A program made the position numbers and the translations under genes. This document shows positions 34,616 to 43,021 of a DNA stretch of 64,000 bases, piece after piece (the first letter of the stretch is position 1; the number at the start of each line of letters is the position of its first letter). The notes under the pieces are model-generated. The model ran no database searches and was not told the origin of the DNA. It worked only from the letters and a program-made list of their open reading frames with translations. The stretch covers positions 1-64,000 of the forward strand of contig JBGAGG010000008.1 in NCBI GenBank assembly GCA_044226845.1, written 5' to 3'. The DNA is from JAFDZO01 sp044226845 (GTDB taxonomy: Bacteria > Bacteroidota > Ignavibacteria > Tepidaquicellales > Tepidaquicellaceae).

Positions 34616-34929
34616 AAACAAGCTTTAATTTCTTCACATATCTCAACATTCTAAAAAAATATCTCAATTCTCTAATCCCTTTGCACTATATACATTAGGT
34701 GGAGGAATTTCTATATTATTATACCTGCACACAACGTAGTTATTATCTCCCCAGTCATTTCTTTATTATCGGTAAAAAATTCTCCCCTTAAAAACAATAA
34801 GGTTTGATTTTAACCCGAAATTTAAGTTTCTAAGTAAAAATACTGATTTATTTTTGCTTGCTTATAATTAGTTTTGTATGCTAATGTACTACTGCAACGA
34901 ACAAAAAGACTTGATACCATTTAAAAAAT
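34616..34929. other. 314-base intergenic gap without visible features
   Basis: AT-rich sequence between the Cys/His microprotein and the HTH gene. I see no convincing hairpin, repeat or open frame. It should contain the promoter of the HTH gene, as the short frame at 34878 overlaps that gene out of frame and is not supported. Confidence 0.5.
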
Positions 34930-35148
34930 ATGAAAGAAAACGGATTACATATATTAACAGCCAGGGAAAAAGAGGTTTTAGGAATACTCTCTGACGGCTC
35001 TACTAACAAAGAAACTGCTGAAAAACTTAATATTAGTGTGAGGACTGTAGAAACTCACAGAAAGAACATTATGCAAAAACTCGATATAAAGAATATAGCG
35101 GGTCTTATTAAGTTTTCTATAGCAAATAAGTTAACTATGCTTGATTAA
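34930..35148 (+). CDS. Stand-alone LuxR/GerE-type HTH protein
   Basis: A 72-residue protein that is just the LuxR-type DNA-binding domain: LTAREKEVLGILSDGSTNKETAEKLNISVRTVETHRKNIMQKLDIKN. Full-length relatives carry a receiver or ligand domain in front; here none precedes it in any frame. It probably binds DNA as a dimer and might be controlled by expression alone. It lies between two paralogous Cys/His microprotein genes, so their control is a plausible role (inference). Confidence 0.88.
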   Translation: MKENGLHILTAREKEVLGILSDGSTNKETAEKLNISVRTVETHRKNIMQKLDIKNIAGLIKFSIANKLTMLD

Positions 35149-35403
35149 TTTATTGAAATATTGAAATATTATACTTAATTTGCGTGTATATTTTAACGTA
35201 GAGAAGAAATAAAATTTACGAAAAGATACCCCCAGTAGTCTCTTCCGATTAATTTCCTTTTATTATAAGAATTTTAAACATTCAATTTTTGCAAACTTAA
35301 AAATCTGTTTACGGAATTTTTATGTTTTATCCAATTTTCTTAACAAAAAAATGAATTTATATTTTCATACGTTAAAATCTTAACCCAAACCCTTTTATAA
35401 CGA

Positions 35404-35607
35404 ATGAAAAAAATTTACGGACCCTTTTACATGGGCGAGGATAATATATGGCACTGGCATACTGAGTGCCCTTCATTTCCTGATCCTAAAAATTCCAAAA
35501 CAATGGTCAGCTCAAATTTCCCTGATGAAATTGAACTCTGCACTAAATGCCAGCAACTGGATAAAAAAGACGCAACTGATGCTATAGGAAATACAGATAT
35601 CAGTTAG
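35404..35607 (+). CDS. Small Cys/His protein, possible zinc ribbon (paralogue B)
   Basis: A 67-residue paralogue of the gene at 34418: MKKIYGPFYMGEDNIWHWHTECPSFP ... IELCTKCQQLDKKDA. The N-terminal KKIYGPF, the WHW His, and the C...C-x2-C arrangement are kept, whereas the rest has diverged, so selection seems to hold the putative metal ligands. It has its own long-loop terminator downstream. Confidence 0.65.
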   Translation: MKKIYGPFYMGEDNIWHWHTECPSFPDPKNSKTMVSSNFPDEIELCTKCQQLDKKDATDAIGNTDIS

Positions 35608-35640
35608 TCAGATTTAATATTTTTGTAGATAAATTTATAA

Positions 35641-35698
35641 AAGTTTTCGCAAGCTCTTTTTTTAATTTCTAAAGGAGTAAGGCGAAAACTTTTTTTTG
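35641..35698 (+). terminator. Terminator after Cys/His paralogue B
   Basis: AAGTTTTCGC (35641-35650) pairs with GCGAAAACTT (35682-35691) across a 31-base loop, followed by TTTTTTTGTTTT. Confidence 0.8.
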
Positions 35699-35739
35699 TT
35701 TTAAATCTGTAATGCTTTTCATTTGTCAGCAGTCTTTTA

Positions 35740-36078
35740 TCAGGAATCTTTCTTTATATATACTTCTCCTTTATAAGGATGGATAGTGGAATAGAACTCA
35801 TAGTTTTTTATCTCCAGCAGATAATATGACATTATATCACACCAGCATATTTCATCTTTAAATAATTCAAGTTTGGGAAGTGTCCCCCGCTGGCAGGAAT
35901 TCTCCTTATCGTAATCATAAAGCCCTTCGTTCGCTTCGCACCATTTACAAAATTCCGTTAATTCTTTCGGGTCAGAAAAAACTATTTTAAAATGAGTCTC
36001 CTCTTTTACATCTTTTAAATCATCGTTAAGGTAATGGTGATACTTATGTCTGTGTCTAATTATTTTAGCTGTTTTCAT
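35740..36078 (-). CDS. Hypothetical protein, 112 aa
   Basis: Soluble protein beginning MKTAKIIRHRHKYHHYLNDD, with a basic His-rich start and then acidic/aromatic residues (FCKWCEANEGLYDYDKENSC, EICWCDIMSYYLLEIKNYEFY). It has five Cys, including WCEANE and WCD, and no signal peptide. I recognise no family. It is alone on the minus strand in a region of small genes, so a role cannot be inferred from context. Confidence 0.5.
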   Translation of the reverse strand: MKTAKIIRHRHKYHHYLNDDLKDVKEETHFKIVFSDPKELTEFCKWCEANEGLYDYDKENSCQRGTLPKLELFKDEICWCDIMSYYLLEIKNYEFYSTIHPYKGEVYIKKDS

Positions 36079-36339
36079 TTTTACTATAGTTTACTTGTTC
36101 TAAAAATAATTATTCAATTCTTATTCCTATTACTTGTATATAAAATATCCAATTGTATTATGAAAAGCGATAAATATTATTTCATCGTATGACAGATTTG
36201 ACATATATAGACAACTTTAATACTGAATTCATTTATCATTTCTTTAAATTTCATTGGATTCCATTAATTTCAGATTGTAATTCGGAACAGCTTTTGTCGC
36301 TATTAATGATAATAGTTCTTTAAAATTATCAATAATATC

Positions 36340-36537
36340 ATGAGCGTTAAACGAATTTTCGGAATTATCCTAACCATTCTCGGTATTGGCGGACTGATTT
36401 ACACTGCCACATTATTTATGAATACACGCGGAGCTGCATACGATGTAAAATTACTTGTAGTCTATGGCTTGCTTGGATTTTTATTTTTCGTCTCCGGAAT
36501 AGGTCTGATAAAAGGCACTAAAGACGAACCGGCTTAA
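36340..36537 (+). CDS. Small membrane protein, 65 aa
   Basis: Two hydrophobic helices: IFGIILTILGIGGLIYTATLF and LLVVYGLLGFLFFVSGIGLI, separated by a short loop with TRGAAYDVK, and a charged tail ending KGTKDEPA. Proteins of this size and pattern are common in Bacteroidota and have no known function. Its flanks (261 and 284 bases) are without other genes, so it is probably monocistronic. Confidence 0.6.
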   Translation: MSVKRIFGIILTILGIGGLIYTATLFMNTRGAAYDVKLLVVYGLLGFLFFVSGIGLIKGTKDEPA

Positions 36538-36821
36538 TTTTTAAGCTTCACAAAAATTTTAAATTATTTCAAGGATTATTATTTACGCGATTCATAACAA
36601 CTGACTTACACACAAGAATGGATTATATCGACTTTAGTCCCATCTTATTTCTTATTTATTCTGTATTTCTATGATTAAGCACAGTAAACAATTGCTTCTG
36701 TATGTCTTGGTTAGCCTGGTCGATCGGTTACACCATTTTACAATACAATAAACTTAAGATTTTGCAATTTCCAAAAAAGCGAAATAAGTGTAGCAGGAAA
36801 TGAAAATTAAACTATAAAAAA

Positions 36822-37085
36822 ATGGAAAAGGAATTGTACGAAAAATTTATCCAGTTTTTGGATGCTCTGAAAAGTATTACCGAAGAATTAAACAATTCAT
36901 CCGGCGGAAAAAATCAGGCAGAGTTTTATATTGCCATGATAAAGTCAGAGCTTGATAAATCCAAAACAGAAAGGGATTGTTTCCTGGTAAAATCTTACAT
37001 GGCAAAACTTGAAGAGATAAAGGAAATAGCCCCGCTGATAAATAAATCAAAACATGTAGTAGAGTACATTTATTACAATAAATAA
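36822..37085 (+). CDS. Hypothetical protein, 87 aa
   Basis: Helical, highly charged, soluble protein (MEKELYEKFIQFLDALKSITEEL ... FYIAMIKSELDKSKTERDCFLVKSYMAKLEEIK). It has no signal peptide and I recognise no family. Its start lies 284 bases after the small membrane protein gene and its stop 68 bases before the aldo/keto reductase. That gap is AT-rich and could hold the reductase promoter. Confidence 0.5.
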   Translation: MEKELYEKFIQFLDALKSITEELNNSSGGKNQAEFYIAMIKSELDKSKTERDCFLVKSYMAKLEEIKEIAPLINKSKHVVEYIYYNK

Positions 37086-37153
37086 CACACTTGCATAGTT
37101 CTTGTAAATTATTAGAATTAACTTTTGTTTCCCCTATATAAATAATACAAAAA

Positions 37154-38011
37154 ATGAATAATGAACAAACAGTTTCGCCGGCGACTTTCTTACTAGGCGG
37201 AGAGTTGGGAACAAATCGTTTAGGCTACGGAGCAATGCAGCTTACCGGAAAAGGTGTCTTTGGTGATATGCCGGATAGAGAAAAAGGGAAAGAAATTCTG
37301 CAGTTTGCAGTAGCAAGCGGAATTAATTTTATCGATACTGCCGATTCATACGGACCATATACAAATGAAACACTTATCGCAGATGCGCTTCATCCTTATC
37401 CCGCTGAATTGGTAATAGCAACTAAAGGCGGATTCGAAAGACCTTCTGCAGGACAATGGGTGATAAACGGAAATCCCGAACATATAAAGGAAGCCATCGA
37501 AGGAAGCTTAAAAAGATTGAAAGTCGAATGCATTGATCTCTGGCAGCTTCACCGTTTTGATTCAAAATTTCCAATAGAAGAAACTCTTGCACCTGTCGCT
37601 GAAGCAGTGAAGGCAGGCAAGATTCGTTTTGTCGGATTATCCGAAGTAAGCATCGGACAAATCGAGCGCGCAGAAAAAGTTGTGCCGATAGTTTCTGTTC
37701 AGAATCATTACAATCTTAATGAAAGACAATGGGAAGCAGAAGTTGATTACACAACAAAACGTAACATGGCATTTATACCATGGTATCCGCTTGCTTCAGG
37801 TCCTGAAAAAATGCAGAATGTTGTCAGCAAAATTGCTAAAGCGCATGATGCAACAACAGCGCAAATCGCAATAGCATGGCTGCTGCACCGCTCACCGAAT
37901 ATAATTTTGATTCCCGGCACAAAATCTCTAGACCATCTGAAAGAAAATCTGAATACGATAAATGTAAATTTGACTGAAGAAGAAGTGAAAGAGTTGACTT
38001 CTAATCACTGA
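37154..38011 (+). CDS. Aldo/keto reductase
   Basis: NADPH-dependent oxidoreductase of 285 aa with the full AKR tetrad: D61 and Y66 in FIDTADSYG, K91 in IATKGGF, and H133 in LWQLHRFD. The C-terminal NADPH segment contains ILIPGTKSLDHLKENL, and QNHYN is the usual strand motif. It resembles the oxidoreductase subgroup of general, broad-substrate AKRs. It seems to be an independent transcription unit and no specific substrate can be named. Confidence 0.9.
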   Translation: MNNEQTVSPATFLLGGELGTNRLGYGAMQLTGKGVFGDMPDREKGKEILQFAVASGINFIDTADSYGPYTNETLIADALHPYPAELVIATKGGFERPSAGQWVINGNPEHIKEAIEGSLKRLKVECIDLWQLHRFDSKFPIEETLAPVAEAVKAGKIRFVGLSEVSIGQIERAEKVVPIVSVQNHYNLNERQWEAEVDYTTKRNMAFIPWYPLASGPEKMQNVVSKIAKAHDATTAQIAIAWLLHRSPNIILIPGTKSLDHLKENLNTINVNLTEEEVKELTSNH

Positions 38012-38159
38012 TTGCGCTGACTACAAATGATTTTATATTATTGGCACTTAGTTTATTACAACTGATTTTTAAAAAGTATATCCTAATATTGAGAATTGAG
38101 GCATGAGACATGTTTCATATTAATCATTCAAAATCTGTGCAATCAGTGATTCAAACTTC

Positions 38160-38921
38160 ATGACATTCAATCAATCAGAATTTAATATAAAACTCGAATG
38201 GGGCTTACCCGGAATTGAGCAGCTTGCTTCTGTGTCGGATGTAATAATCATTGTAGATACATTTTCATATTCAACATGTGTTGAAATTGCCGTTACCAAC
38301 GGAGCAATAATTTATCCATATAAATACAAAGATGATTCAGCAATAGAGTATGCAAAGTCACTCGGAGCAGAGCTTGCAGACCGTGACAGAAATTCATCAG
38401 GTTATACTCTCTCCCCTGCCTCATTAAAAAATATTCCTTCAGGTACAAAATTAGTTTTGCCTTCACCAAACGGTTCAATGCTTTCTTTAGCAACAGGGAA
38501 TATTCCTACACTCTGCGGGGGACTTAGAAATGCAAAAGCCGTTGCTGAATACGCAATGACAATTGGAAAAAATATTTCAGTAATTCCTGCCGGTGAAAGA
38601 TGGCAGGAAATATTTGCAAGCAAAGGCACGATAAGATTTGCAATAGAAGATTTCATAGGAGCAGGGGCAATTATATCTTATTTAAAAGGAAAATTATCTC
38701 CCGAAAGCAAATCTGCATTAGCAGTGTTTGAAACTGTAAGAGAAAATTTGTTAGAAGAAATAAAAAATTGTTCCTCAGGCAAGGAGCTTATTGAAAGAGG
38801 ATTTGAAGAAGATGTGAACTTAGCGTGTGATTTTAACTTGAGTGAAAGTGTTCCAGTGCTGATTGAAGGTGCATACAGAAAAATACTACCCAAACTTCCC
38901 TGTAATATATTCTTCAGTTAA
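38160..38921 (+). CDS. 2-phosphosulfolactate phosphatase family protein (ComB-like)
   Basis: Mg-dependent acid phosphatase family first seen in coenzyme M synthesis. Matching parts are IIIVDTFSYSTCVEIAVTNGAIIYP, LPSPNGSMLS, GGLRNAKAVAEYA and ISVIPAGERW. The other sulfolactate-pathway genes are absent here, so the true substrate in this organism is open. The 3' end overlaps the convergent pstB by 36 bases. Length 253 aa is normal. Confidence 0.85.
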   Translation: MTFNQSEFNIKLEWGLPGIEQLASVSDVIIIVDTFSYSTCVEIAVTNGAIIYPYKYKDDSAIEYAKSLGAELADRDRNSSGYTLSPASLKNIPSGTKLVLPSPNGSMLSLATGNIPTLCGGLRNAKAVAEYAMTIGKNISVIPAGERWQEIFASKGTIRFAIEDFIGAGAIISYLKGKLSPESKSALAVFETVRENLLEEIKNCSSGKELIERGFEEDVNLACDFNLSESVPVLIEGAYRKILPKLPCNIFFS

Positions 38922-39734
38922 TTTTTCTTTGGGATTTGTAAACATTCTGCGTGTTCTTGAGTACTCTATAAGTTTACCCATGTAAAAGAATGCAGTGTGG
39001 TCACTTACTCTTGCTGCCTGCTGCATATTGTGTGTTACAACTAAAATTGTAAATTCTTTTTTTAGATTAAAGATAAGCTCTTCAATTTTCTGAGTTGATA
39101 TAGGGTCAAGCGCGCTTGTAGGCTCATCCATTAAAATTATTTCCGGTGATACTGCAATAGTTCTTGCAATGCAAAGTCTTTGCTGCTGACCGCCTGAAAG
39201 GCTTACTGCCGGCTCTTTTAATCTGTCTTTAACCTCTTCCCATAGTCCCGCATGTTTCAAACAATTTTCCGCTACTTCATTCAAATCTCTTTTATCTTTA
39301 TTACCATTCAGCTTTAATCCTGAAACCACATTTTCATAAATAGACATTTTAGGAAAAGGATTCGGCTTCTGAAAGACCATACCGACTTTTTTTCTTAAAT
39401 CAACTGTATCGTACTCTGAAATGCTGTGCTTATTTATAATAATTTCGCCCGTAACTTTTGACTTGGGAATCATATCATGCATAAAATTCAACGCGCGTAG
39501 AAATGTTGACTTCCCACATCCTGAAGGTCCTATGATAGCAGTAGCAGTCTGCTTACGCACACTGAGATTTATATCTGTAATAGCAGGACGTCCGTTAAAA
39601 GATACTGAAAGATTTTTTGTTTCAACTTCATATTCCTTTCCGGCCTGTTCAGCTTCTGCAGCTTCCATTTCAGGAATCAGTTCTTTATCATCCTCAACAG
39701 GTAAACTTACTATATTTAATTTTTCTTCTTCCAA
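38886..39734 (-). CDS. pstB: Phosphate ABC transporter ATP-binding protein
   Basis: ATPase of the high-affinity phosphate importer. Walker A is GPSGCGKST, the Q-loop is in VGMVFQKPNPFPKMSIYENV, the signature is LSGGQQQRL and Walker B is IILMDEPTSALD. The PstB-type QKPNPFP motif and the C-terminal TEEYITGKFG fix the subfamily. There is an extra ~35-residue N-terminal acidic segment (EEEKLNIVSLPVEDDKEL). It is the last gene of pstSCAB (16 bases after pstA). No phoU follows in this window. Confidence 0.95.
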   Translation of the reverse strand: MEEEKLNIVSLPVEDDKELIPEMEAAEAEQAGKEYEVETKNLSVSFNGRPAITDINLSVRKQTATAIIGPSGCGKSTFLRALNFMHDMIPKSKVTGEIIINKHSISEYDTVDLRKKVGMVFQKPNPFPKMSIYENVVSGLKLNGNKDKRDLNEVAENCLKHAGLWEEVKDRLKEPAVSLSGGQQQRLCIARTIAVSPEIILMDEPTSALDPISTQKIEELIFNLKKEFTILVVTHNMQQAARVSDHTAFFYMGKLIEYSRTRRMFTNPKEKLTEEYITGKFG

Positions 39735-39750
39735 TTCTTATTCAAATACA

Positions 39751-40638
39751 TTAAACTTTGTTTGCAAATTTATCTCTTGTAACAATTCTTACTATAAGAT
39801 TTACAACAAATACCAATAATATTAATACAAGCGCACCTGCCCATGCCTGCTGATGCCAGTCTTCGAATGGCGAAATTGCATAGTTAAAAATCTGTACGGG
39901 CAATGATGCAATCGGCTGATTTAAATCAGTACTCCAGAATCTGTTACCGAAAGCAGTGAAAAGCAACGGTGCTGTCTCACCCGCTGCTCTGGCAATTGCA
40001 AGTAATATACCTGTTATAATTCCGCCCGATGCCGTTCTCAATACTATCTGCAATGTTGTTTTCCATCTTGATACGCCAAGAGCAAGCGATGCTTCCCTCA
40101 ATGACTGCGGAACAAGCTTTAGCATTTCTTCAGTGATACGTGTTATTGTAGGCACCATTAAAATTCCGAGAGCAAAGCTTCCTGCAATTGTTGAAAATCC
40201 CTGCATAGGAATTACAATTACTCCGTAAGCAAAAATACCAATGATAATAGACGGCACTCCGCTAAGCACATCCGTTACAAATTTTACAAGATTGGAAAAT
40301 AGTCCGCCTGAATATTCTGTTACATAAATCCCAGCCATCACACCGACAGGTATTCCTATAACAGAACCGAGCGATACAAGTATAAGCGTACCGATAATTC
40401 CGTTCGCCATACCTCCGCCTGCTTCACCGACGGGCTTCGGCATCTGTGTAAAGAAGTCCCAATTCAATGAAGATATGCCTGACTTAGTCGTGTAAAAGAA
40501 AATATAAAATAAAGGAAGTATGCTTATAATAGCTGCAACAACACAGAGAAAAAGCATAGTAGAGTTTACTATCTTTCTTCTGCGGAGATTTTTCGGCTTA
40601 GCAAAAACTGATGTATGTTGTTGTACTGTCTCTTCCAA
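39751..40638 (-). CDS. pstA: Phosphate ABC transporter permease PstA
   Basis: Six-helix permease of the phosphate importer. The inner-membrane EAA-type loop reads LREASLALGVSRWKTTLQIVLRTASGGIITG, the conserved site that contacts PstB, and YVTEYSGG marks the second helical pair. Length 295 aa fits the family. It lies 14 bases after pstC and 16 bases before pstB on the minus strand. Confidence 0.93.
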   Translation of the reverse strand: MEETVQQHTSVFAKPKNLRRRKIVNSTMLFLCVVAAIISILPLFYIFFYTTKSGISSLNWDFFTQMPKPVGEAGGGMANGIIGTLILVSLGSVIGIPVGVMAGIYVTEYSGGLFSNLVKFVTDVLSGVPSIIIGIFAYGVIVIPMQGFSTIAGSFALGILMVPTITRITEEMLKLVPQSLREASLALGVSRWKTTLQIVLRTASGGIITGILLAIARAAGETAPLLFTAFGNRFWSTDLNQPIASLPVQIFNYAISPFEDWHQQAWAGALVLILLVFVVNLIVRIVTRDKFANKV

Positions 40639-40652
40639 ATTCTATTTAATAA

Positions 40653-41618
40653 TTATTTGCCTTCTGTTTTTCTTGTAAAGCTATATATTAATAATCTTGC
40701 GAACGAATTTATAATAAAAGTTACTGCAAATAAAATTAACCCGACTTCAATCAATGCGCTTACGTGCAGATTGCCTGATGCCTCTGCAAATTCATTTGCT
40801 ATCACCGATGCCATTGTGTATGCAGGTTCAAATAACGATGAGCTTATCTCTGCCCTGTTTCCTATTACCATTGTCACTGCCATAGTTTCACCTATAGCTC
40901 TGCCAAGACCAAGAACTGATGCTCCTAAAATCCCTGAGCGTGCATTTAATAACGCCATCTTTATCGCTTCCCATTTCGTTGCTCCTAAAGCATAAGCGGC
41001 TTCGCGCTGCGCAGTAGGGATTGCTTTCAGTACATCACGCGTGATTGCCGTAATTATCGGTGTTATCATTATTGCTAAAATTATTGCCGCTGTAAGTAAT
41101 CCTGTTCCATAAGGCGTTCCTTTGAAGAACGGTAAAAATCCGAGTGTGCTTTGCAGGAACGGCTGGACTGTGCTTCGCATAAAGGGAGCAAGAACAAATA
41201 TTCCCCAGAAGCCATATATGATGCTAGGTATTGCTGCTAAAATTTCAATTAAAAAACTTAAAGGAGTGCGAAGCGCTTTATTAACTATTTCGTTTAAAAA
41301 AACTGCTACACCTATACTGACAGGTAAAGCAAGTAATAGCGCAAGGACAGAAGATACTACAGTTCCGAAAATAAACGGCAATGCGCCGAATTTTTCTTTT
41401 ACGGGATCCCATTCATTTGAAAAAATAAATTTCCATCCGAACGCTTCACGCGCATCTATAGAATCCTGAAACATCTCAATAATTATAAACGCAACAATTA
41501 ATATTATTGAGCATGCAAAAATTAAAGTCAGCTTCTCAAAGAAAATATCTGACCATTTTTTTTTGCTTTTTATTTCGGGGGCAATATTTAGAATTTCTTC
41601 GCTAATAATTTTATAAAT
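40653..41618 (-). CDS. pstC: Phosphate ABC transporter permease PstC (start not ATG)
   Basis: Six-helix permease. An ATG at 41474 gives 273 aa but omits the first transmembrane helix. The same frame upstream reads KSKKKWSDIFFEKLTLIFAC followed by SIILIVAFIIIEM, the normal N-terminal helix of PstC. It is open to a TAA at 41630-41628. No ATG, GTG or TTG occurs there; the candidates are ATT codons at 41618, 41609 and 41606, so I set the start at 41618. The EAA-type loop is REAAYALGATKWEAIKMALLNARSGI. A nine-A run in the extension (near 41553) would also allow an undetected frameshift. Confidence 0.88.
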   Translation of the reverse strand: MYKIISEEILNIAPEIKSKKKWSDIFFEKLTLIFACSIILIVAFIIIEMFQDSIDAREAFGWKFIFSNEWDPVKEKFGALPFIFGTVVSSVLALLLALPVSIGVAVFLNEIVNKALRTPLSFLIEILAAIPSIIYGFWGIFVLAPFMRSTVQPFLQSTLGFLPFFKGTPYGTGLLTAAIILAIMITPIITAITRDVLKAIPTAQREAAYALGATKWEAIKMALLNARSGILGASVLGLGRAIGETMAVTMVIGNRAEISSSLFEPAYTMASVIANEFAEASGNLHVSALIEVGLILFAVTFIINSFARLLIYSFTRKTEGK

Positions 41619-41637
41619 GTTTTGTAGTTAAAAACTT

Positions 41638-41709
41638 AACCACAGATTACACAGAGCCTTTCACGGATTGCACAGAGAATATTACTATTATTCTGTGTTC
41701 TTTGTGGTT
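41638..41709. repeat. Inverted repeat between pstS and pstC
   Basis: AACCACA-x4-ACACAGA at 41638 pairs with TCTGTGT-x4-TGTGGTT ending at 41709, with a ~36-base loop. A second CACAGA lies in the loop. Located in the transcript between pstS and the permease genes, it could trim or attenuate mRNA; it also resembles widely dispersed intergenic repeats. Confidence 0.7.
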
Positions 41710-41726
41710 AGAAATGAATCATATTT

Positions 41727-42788
41727 CTATAGCGGTTTCCCGTTAAAGTTAATTAACTCAACTCTTTGTAGCGCTTTTGCTACAACTGATTCAGGTAATG
41801 AAGAATATCCTAAATCATTTGCAAATTTTTTTCCATCAGTTAAAGCCCATTTTATAAAGCTCTTTAAAATTCTGCCGCGGATTAAATCTCTCTGATTTTC
41901 AAGAACTAATAAATACGTATAGCTCGCTATAGGATATGCGCCTTTACCTTTTGCATTTGTAACTGAAAGAGTCAGAGACTCCGTCATTTCATCAACCGTG
42001 TTATCTGCTGCCTTTGTGACCGATTCAAGTGAAGGAGAAATAAACTCCCCCTCTTTATTTTTTACATTTGCATAGTTCAGCTTATTTTGTAAAGCATAGA
42101 TCAGTTCGATGTATCCTATGGAATACTCCAATTGCTTCACAATTCCTGTTACACCTTCATTGCCCTTACCGCCTTGTCCTACCGGAAATCTAACATCCTT
42201 TGCCGTTCCCTGATTTTGTTTCCACTCGGGGCTAACCTTACTTAAAAAATCTGTGTATATATATGTTGTGCCGCTGCCGTCTGTTCTGTAGCATACAACT
42301 ATTTCTCTATCGGGGAAATTTATATCGGGGTTATCTGCTTTTATTCTTCCGTCATTCCATCTTTTTATTTTGCCGAGATAAATATCGGCAATTGTTTCGC
42401 CGGAAAGATTTATATTTTTATTTATTCCGGGCAGATTGTAAGTCAGTACAACTGCTCCAAGCACTGTAGGTATCTGAAGCACTCTCGAATTATTTTTATC
42501 TTCCGCTTTTTTCTTTTCAGTTTCATTCATCGGACTATCTGATGCGCCGAAATCAACAGTACCTTCAGTTATCTGCCTTATGCCTCCGCCTGAACCGATT
42601 GACTGATAATTTATTTTTGCGTTCTTATCTATTTTATAATATTCGTCAAACCATTTTGAGTAAATCGGGAAAGGGAAAGTAGCGCCCGCGCCGTTCAACT
42701 GACCGCCTGAGCGGTTCAATGCAACATTGCGTTTTCCTCCGCAGGAAAATAATGTAAGTGAAATTAAAAGAATGGAAATATATCGCAT
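41727..42788 (-). CDS. pstS: Phosphate-binding lipoprotein PstS
   Basis: Periplasmic phosphate receptor anchored as a lipoprotein (TLFSC, Cys16). Ligand-loop motifs are all present: LNGAGATFPFPIYSKW, INYQSIGSGGGIRQI, DFGASDSPM and CYRTDGSGTTYIY, with the domain hinge segment GVTGIVKQLEYSIGYIEL. Length 353 aa is typical. First gene of pstSCAB; the 232 bases upstream carry an inverted repeat and divide it from a divergent serine hydrolase. Induction by low phosphate is expected from family knowledge. Confidence 0.95.
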   Translation of the reverse strand: MRYISILLISLTLFSCGGKRNVALNRSGGQLNGAGATFPFPIYSKWFDEYYKIDKNAKINYQSIGSGGGIRQITEGTVDFGASDSPMNETEKKKAEDKNNSRVLQIPTVLGAVVLTYNLPGINKNINLSGETIADIYLGKIKRWNDGRIKADNPDINFPDREIVVCYRTDGSGTTYIYTDFLSKVSPEWKQNQGTAKDVRFPVGQGGKGNEGVTGIVKQLEYSIGYIELIYALQNKLNYANVKNKEGEFISPSLESVTKAADNTVDEMTESLTLSVTNAKGKGAYPIASYTYLLVLENQRDLIRGRILKSFIKWALTDGKKFANDLGYSSLPESVVAKALQRVELINFNGKPL

Positions 42789-42835
42789 AATCTTAACAAA
42801 TATACCAAAATCGGATTGTAGTTAATGTTAAGAAA

Positions 42836-42854
42836 TTGTAAAGCAATTTTACAA
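42836..42854. promoter_or_regulatory. Inverted repeat upstream of pstS
   Basis: TTGTAAA and TTTACAA arms separated by GCAAT, 48-66 bases upstream of the pstS start. A second TTTTACAA lies at ~42917. Half-site TTGTAA resembles the palindrome upstream of tonB at 31441. It may be a regulator site, but the AT-rich background makes this uncertain. Confidence 0.35.
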
Positions 42855-43021
42855 AATGTTGAAACTATTTTTTATAAAAAAGAGTCGAATAAATTATATC
42901 TCAGAGAACAAATTTAGAGAATTTTACAACATTTTTAACAATTGTGCGTATGATTAATTAATATATTTTTCAGCTCACCCATCTTCGGTAAATTTATAAA
43001 TCAAATTAGCATAAATTACTC

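Noticed and set aside
34878..34999. Alternative small frame at ATG 34878
   Set aside because: Overlaps the start of the HTH gene out of frame and contains no recognisable motif.
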